From Polaribacter sp. (GTDB taxonomy: Bacteria; Bacteroidota; Bacteroidia; Flavobacteriales; Flavobacteriaceae): 10,072 nt of DNA. Positions within the stretch are counted from its first letter, which is position 1, and each line of letters opens with the position of its first letter. Below the pieces are notes generated by a model. It was not told where the DNA came from and ran no database searches. It saw nothing but the letters and a program-made list of their open reading frames with translations. Position numbers and translations under genes: made by a program. Shown in pieces: positions 6,850 to 10,072 of this stretch. The stretch spans positions 1-10,072 of the forward strand of contig DPRC01000072.1 in NCBI GenBank assembly GCA_003537695.1, in the 5' to 3' direction.

Positions 6850-8064
6850 ATGAGATTACATAGAAATTTAACTTTTGCAGTAATAGACAGCATTAGAGAT
6901 ATATTTAACGAAGGTGTTTATGCGGACAAAGCTGTAGAAAAAGCACTGAAGCGCGACAAACGCTGGGGCGCAAGAGATCGCAAGTTTGTTGCAGAAACAA
7001 TTTACGATATTGTACGTTGGAATCGATTATATGCTGAAATTGCTGAAGTAAAGGCACCCTATGATCGCGATAACATTTGGCGTTTATTTTCTGTTTGGTG
7101 TATTCTAAGAGGAATTGCGCTTCCGGACTGGAACCAGGTAGGCGATGTGCCAGAAAGAAAAATTAAGGGGCGCTTTGACGAGCTTTCTAGAACCCGAAAA
7201 TTCAGAGAATCGATTCCCGATTGGATGGATGAAATGTGTGCTAAAGAATTGGGAGAAGAATTGTGGACCAAAGAAATTGCGGCTTTAAATGTGCAAGCAA
7301 ACGTTATTTTAAGAACAAATACCTTAAATGTTTCTAAAGAAATACTTAAGAAAAAATTACATGCAGAAAATGTAGTAACCGAATTTGTTCCCAATCATCC
7401 AGATGCATTAATTTTGCCCGAAAGAGCAAATGTTTTTAAAACAGAAGCTTTTCACAACGGGTTTTTTGAAGTTCAAGATGCCTCCTCTCAGTTGGTAGCG
7501 GCGTATTTAGACGTAAAACCGGGTATGAAAGTAATTGATACATGCGCTGGTGCGGGTGGTAAAACATTGCATTTGTCTGCGCTCATGGAAAACAAGGGAC
7601 AAATTATTGCAATGGATATTTATGAAAGTAAACTCCGTAAGCTAAAGGTTAGAGCGAAAAGAAACAAAGCGCATAATATTGATATGCGTGTAATTGATTC
7701 AACAAAACCTATTAAAAAACTACATGGCAAAGCAGATCGAATTTTAATAGATGCTCCCTGCTCTGGCTTGGGAGTTCTGCGCAGAAATCCAGATTCAAAA
7801 TGGAAGCTACAACCTGAATTTATAGAAAATATTAAAAAAATACAGCAGGAAATTTTACAACAATATGCTGCTATGTTAAAGCCCGGTGGGAAGATGGTCT
7901 ATGCAACTTGCTCTGTATTGCCTTCAGAGAACCAAGAACAAGTTAAGATTTTTTTAACATCAGAAGCTGGAAAAGAGTTTACATTTGTTTCGGACAAAAA
8001 AGTTTTAGCACATGTTTCTGGATTTGACGGATTCTATATGGCATTGCTAGAAAGAAAACAATAA
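6850..8064 (+). CDS. RsmB/NOP family rRNA (cytosine-C5-)-methyltransferase
   Basis: This 404-residue SAM-dependent enzyme methylates carbon 5 of a cytosine in ribosomal RNA. The E. coli relative RsmB modifies 16S C967; the exact target here is inferred only. The N-terminal region (about 1-130) is helical and NusB-like, as in RsmB. The catalytic domain contains EVQDASSQLV (207-216), the SAM loop DTCAGAGGKT (230-239), acidic D256 in AMDIYESKL, DAPCSGLG (301-308) with C304, and ATCSVLPSENQ (352-362) with the nucleophile-type C354. Both cysteines used by this family are present. GFDGFYMALLER near the end is the usual closing strand. The length is slightly short of E. coli RsmB (about 430) but complete. 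The ATG follows an A-rich leader and a good promoter. It is transcribed away from recG, and 52 bp separate it from the secreted nuclease gene. Confidence 0.92.
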   Translation: MRLHRNLTFAVIDSIRDIFNEGVYADKAVEKALKRDKRWGARDRKFVAETIYDIVRWNRLYAEIAEVKAPYDRDNIWRLFSVWCILRGIALPDWNQVGDVPERKIKGRFDELSRTRKFRESIPDWMDEMCAKELGEELWTKEIAALNVQANVILRTNTLNVSKEILKKKLHAENVVTEFVPNHPDALILPERANVFKTEAFHNGFFEVQDASSQLVAAYLDVKPGMKVIDTCAGAGGKTLHLSALMENKGQIIAMDIYESKLRKLKVRAKRNKAHNIDMRVIDSTKPIKKLHGKADRILIDAPCSGLGVLRRNPDSKWKLQPEFIENIKKIQQEILQQYAAMLKPGGKMVYATCSVLPSENQEQVKIFLTSEAGKEFTFVSDKKVLAHVSGFDGFYMALLERKQ

Positions 8065-8078
8065 CGCTCAAAGCGCTT
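8065..8078 (+). other. Small inverted repeats after the rRNA methyltransferase stop
   Basis: Directly after the stop codon, CGCT (8065-8068) and AGCG (8072-8075) can form a 4-bp stem with a CAA loop, overlapping the 8-bp palindrome AAGCGCTT (8071-8078). There is no T run, so a terminator call is weak. The rest of the 52-bp gap is AT-rich and shows no TAnnTTTG promoter, so the nuclease gene may be read through from upstream or use a promoter I cannot recognise. Confidence 0.25.
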
Positions 8079-8116
8079 AATAAACCTGCAAAGAAGATTA
8101 ATTAAAAAATAAAATT

Positions 8117-10072
8117 ATGAAAAAAATATCGTTAATAGTTGCTTTTTTCTCGCTAATTTTTAGTGGTTTTTCGCAACAATCCTATTACAATGACGTAGAC
8201 TTAAATTTAACAGGTTCAGCATTAAAAAATGCGCTTTCTACTAAAATAACTCAAACCCATACTAATTTTTTAAAATACACACCTGATATTTGGACTGCTT
8301 CTAAAATTACAGATGCCAATCCAAATAATACTGACGAAGTCATTTTAATTTATGGATGGGAAGCAGGTAACGATCAAGATGACACAAATGATAGGACTAG
8401 AAGTAATTCATTACAAGATAATGGTAGCAATGGAAGTTTTGTTTGGAACAGAGAACATGTTTATCCTCAATCACTTGGAACTCCAAATATAACTACATCA
8501 ACTATACCTGGACAAGATGCCCACTCTTTAAGACCTGTTGATAAGCCAACTAATAGTTCAAGAGGAAATAAACGTTTTGCTGAAGGTTCAGGGAATTCTG
8601 GTGTTTCTAATAATGGTTGGTATCCTGGTGATGAATGGAAAGGAGATGTTGCAAGGATGATGATGTATATGTATGTTCGATACGATGCTATATGTTTGCC
8701 AACTAACGTTGGTATTGGTGACAGCAGTTTAACACAAGATGCTATGATAGATCTATTTTTAAAATGGAATGTAGACGACCCAGTATCTGCCATTGAAGTT
8801 GCGAGAAATGAATATCACGAAAACACAAATAATTCTGCTGCCCAAGGAAACAGAAACCCATTTATAGACAACCCTTATTTAGCAACTATTATTTGGGGAG
8901 GTAACGATAATGCAGAAGACTTATGGGGAATATCAAGTGACGACGACGTTGCTCCTTCTCAACCTGATAATGTTACAGCTAGTAACCAAACAACAACATC
9001 CATCGATATAGAATGGAATCCTTCTGAAGATAATGTTGGAGTTACTGGATATAGTATTTATATCGATAATGTTTTAGTATTTCAAACAACGAATAGCAGT
9101 TTTCAATTAATAGAACTGACTCCTGATACCCAATATGCTATAGAAATTGAAGCAAGAGATTTAGCTAATAATAAATCCGAAAAAAGTATTGTTTTAAATA
9201 GTTCTACAACTGTGGATACTTCTGCACCTTTAGCTCCAACTAATATTACAGGAAGTAATATTTCTGGAACAGCATTTAAAATAAATTGGAATTTAGCGGA
9301 CGATGATACTGCCGCAACTGGATATAAGGTTTTTGTTAATACAGAATTGATAGCATCAACAGCCGACTTATTTTACACTCTAACAGGTTTAACAGTTTCT
9401 ACCACATATAGTATAACTGTTTCTGCTAAAGATGCGGCGGATAATGAATCTGAACAAAGTGCTCCAGTCAACATTACAACAACTGATGGAAGTTCTAACG
9501 GTATTAATGAATTGTTTTTCTCTGAGTATGTAGAAGGTGGTGGTTATAATAAAGCCATTGAAATCGTTAACTTAACAAGTTCTGCGGTCGACTTAACTGG
9601 CTATTCAATAAAAAAACAATCAAACGGTGGTGGTGACTGGATAGATGAACTTGCTTTAAATAGTGGTTCTGTTGAAAGTATAACGACGGGTGATGTTTTT
9701 GTTGTAATAAATTCTTTAGCTGATTCTCAAGAGTTAAATAATCAAGCTGATTTAATTCACCCTAATAGCTCTCCTATAAATTGGAATGGTAATGACGCAG
9801 TCGGTTTATTTAAAAATGGCGTTCTGATTGATATTGTTGGTGTTTTGGGAGAAACAGCTAAAAATTTCGCGGATATGACCTTAAGAAGAATGGCTAACGT
9901 TTCAGAACCTAATACCACCTATTCAAGAAGTGAATGGGATGAGTTTCCAAAAGACAATGTTGAAGATATTGGAAGTCACACCTCAACTTTAAGCACAAGT
10001 GCAATTGCTTTTGAATCTTTTAAAATGTTTCCAAATCCAACCAATGGAAATCGGGTGTATTTTAGTGTAACG
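8117..10072 (+). CDS. Secreted endonuclease I with FN3, lamin-tail and type IX sorting domains (3' end outside window)
   Basis: The frame stays open from ATG to the window edge (652 codons, no stop). Residues 1-20 are a signal peptide (MKKISLIVAFFSLIFSGFSQ). About 26-270 is an endonuclease I domain (His-Me finger family) that cuts DNA and often RNA nonspecifically: NREHVYPQS (111-119) has E113 and catalytic H114, followed by DAHSLRPVD (134-142), NSSRGNKRF (146-154), GDVARMMMYMYVRY (176-189) and QGNRNPFIDNP (243-253). Two fibronectin type III domains follow (about 279-366 and 369-457), each opening AP..P.N.T and holding a W then TGY. A lamin-tail-like domain covers about 462-622 (FFSEYVEGGGYNKAIEIVN). 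FKMFPNPTNGN (635-645) begins a type IX sorting domain, so the protein is probably sent across the outer membrane and released or anchored at the surface. Probably only some tens of residues are missing. A role in using extracellular DNA is likely but inferred. Confidence 0.93.
   Translation, partial: MKKISLIVAFFSLIFSGFSQQSYYNDVDLNLTGSALKNALSTKITQTHTNFLKYTPDIWTASKITDANPNNTDEVILIYGWEAGNDQDDTNDRTRSNSLQDNGSNGSFVWNREHVYPQSLGTPNITTSTIPGQDAHSLRPVDKPTNSSRGNKRFAEGSGNSGVSNNGWYPGDEWKGDVARMMMYMYVRYDAICLPTNVGIGDSSLTQDAMIDLFLKWNVDDPVSAIEVARNEYHENTNNSAAQGNRNPFIDNPYLATIIWGGNDNAEDLWGISSDDDVAPSQPDNVTASNQTTTSIDIEWNPSEDNVGVTGYSIYIDNVLVFQTTNSSFQLIELTPDTQYAIEIEARDLANNKSEKSIVLNSSTTVDTSAPLAPTNITGSNISGTAFKINWNLADDDTAATGYKVFVNTELIASTADLFYTLTGLTVSTTYSITVSAKDAADNESEQSAPVNITTTDGSSNGINELFFSEYVEGGGYNKAIEIVNLTSSAVDLTGYSIKKQSNGGGDWIDELALNSGSVESITTGDVFVVINSLADSQELNNQADLIHPNSSPINWNGNDAVGLFKNGVLIDIVGVLGETAKNFADMTLRRMANVSEPNTTYSRSEWDEFPKDNVEDIGSHTSTLSTSAIAFESFKMFPNPTNGNRVYFSVT

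Noticed and set aside
7059..7394. Minus-strand open frame of 111 codons
   Set aside because: It is antisense to the well-supported rRNA methyltransferase gene.
7980..7987. TACATTTG as a promoter -7 element for the secreted nuclease gene
   Set aside because: It matches TAnnTTTG but lies inside the methyltransferase coding region with no TTG at the -33 distance, so a chance match is likely.
8467..8793. Minus-strand open frame of 108 codons
   Set aside because: It is antisense to the endonuclease I domain, whose plus frame is clearly coding.
1..10072. Defence island, mobile element, CRISPR array or biosynthetic cluster
   Set aside because: No transposase, integrase, phage gene, regular repeat array or terminal inverted repeat is visible; the genes are core metabolism, DNA repair, rRNA modification and a secreted nuclease.

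Overview
The window looks like chromosomal DNA of a marine-type member of the Bacteroidota, most likely Flavobacteriaceae. It is AT-rich, it has a Bacteroidota-style promoter (TTG, 19-nt spacer, TATATTTG) in front of the rRNA methyltransferase gene, and its start sites have A-rich leaders rather than strong Shine-Dalgarno sequences. At the right edge lies a secreted nuclease whose C-terminus begins a type IX secretion sorting domain. All of the genes are of housekeeping or secreted-enzyme type. I see no insertion sequence, prophage, CRISPR array, tRNA or rRNA.

Bases 1-4522 hold five plus-strand genes that probably form an operon. They are the 3' part of serC (phosphoserine aminotransferase), a SerA-like D-2-hydroxyacid dehydrogenase, a DUF1015 protein, a YggS/PLPBP-family PLP-binding protein, and a DnaQ-type exonuclease with a C-terminal GIY-YIG-like domain. 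Gaps are 112, 3, 48 and 24 bp. The first gap carries a strong 26-bp palindrome. The serC-serA-DUF1015 order suggests serine biosynthesis from 3-phosphoglycerate, and YggS fits because SerC uses PLP. The SerA-like protein, however, has lost the catalytic arginine of its family.

Bases 4574-6670 hold recG on the minus strand, convergent with the exonuclease gene. Both of these genes appear to start with TTG. A 179-bp divergent intergenic region (6671-6849) separates recG from an RsmB/NOP-type rRNA cytosine-C5 methyltransferase gene (6850-8064) and holds the best promoter of the window.

From 8117 to the right edge a long open frame without a stop encodes a secreted multidomain nuclease: signal peptide, endonuclease I domain, two fibronectin type III domains, a lamin-tail-like domain and the start of a type IX sorting domain.

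I found no clear new multi-gene system. The points most worth a second look are the SerA-like protein without its catalytic arginine beside serC, the exonuclease whose GIY-YIG domain has lost its nuclease residues, the palindrome between serC and the serA-like gene, and the architecture of the secreted nuclease.
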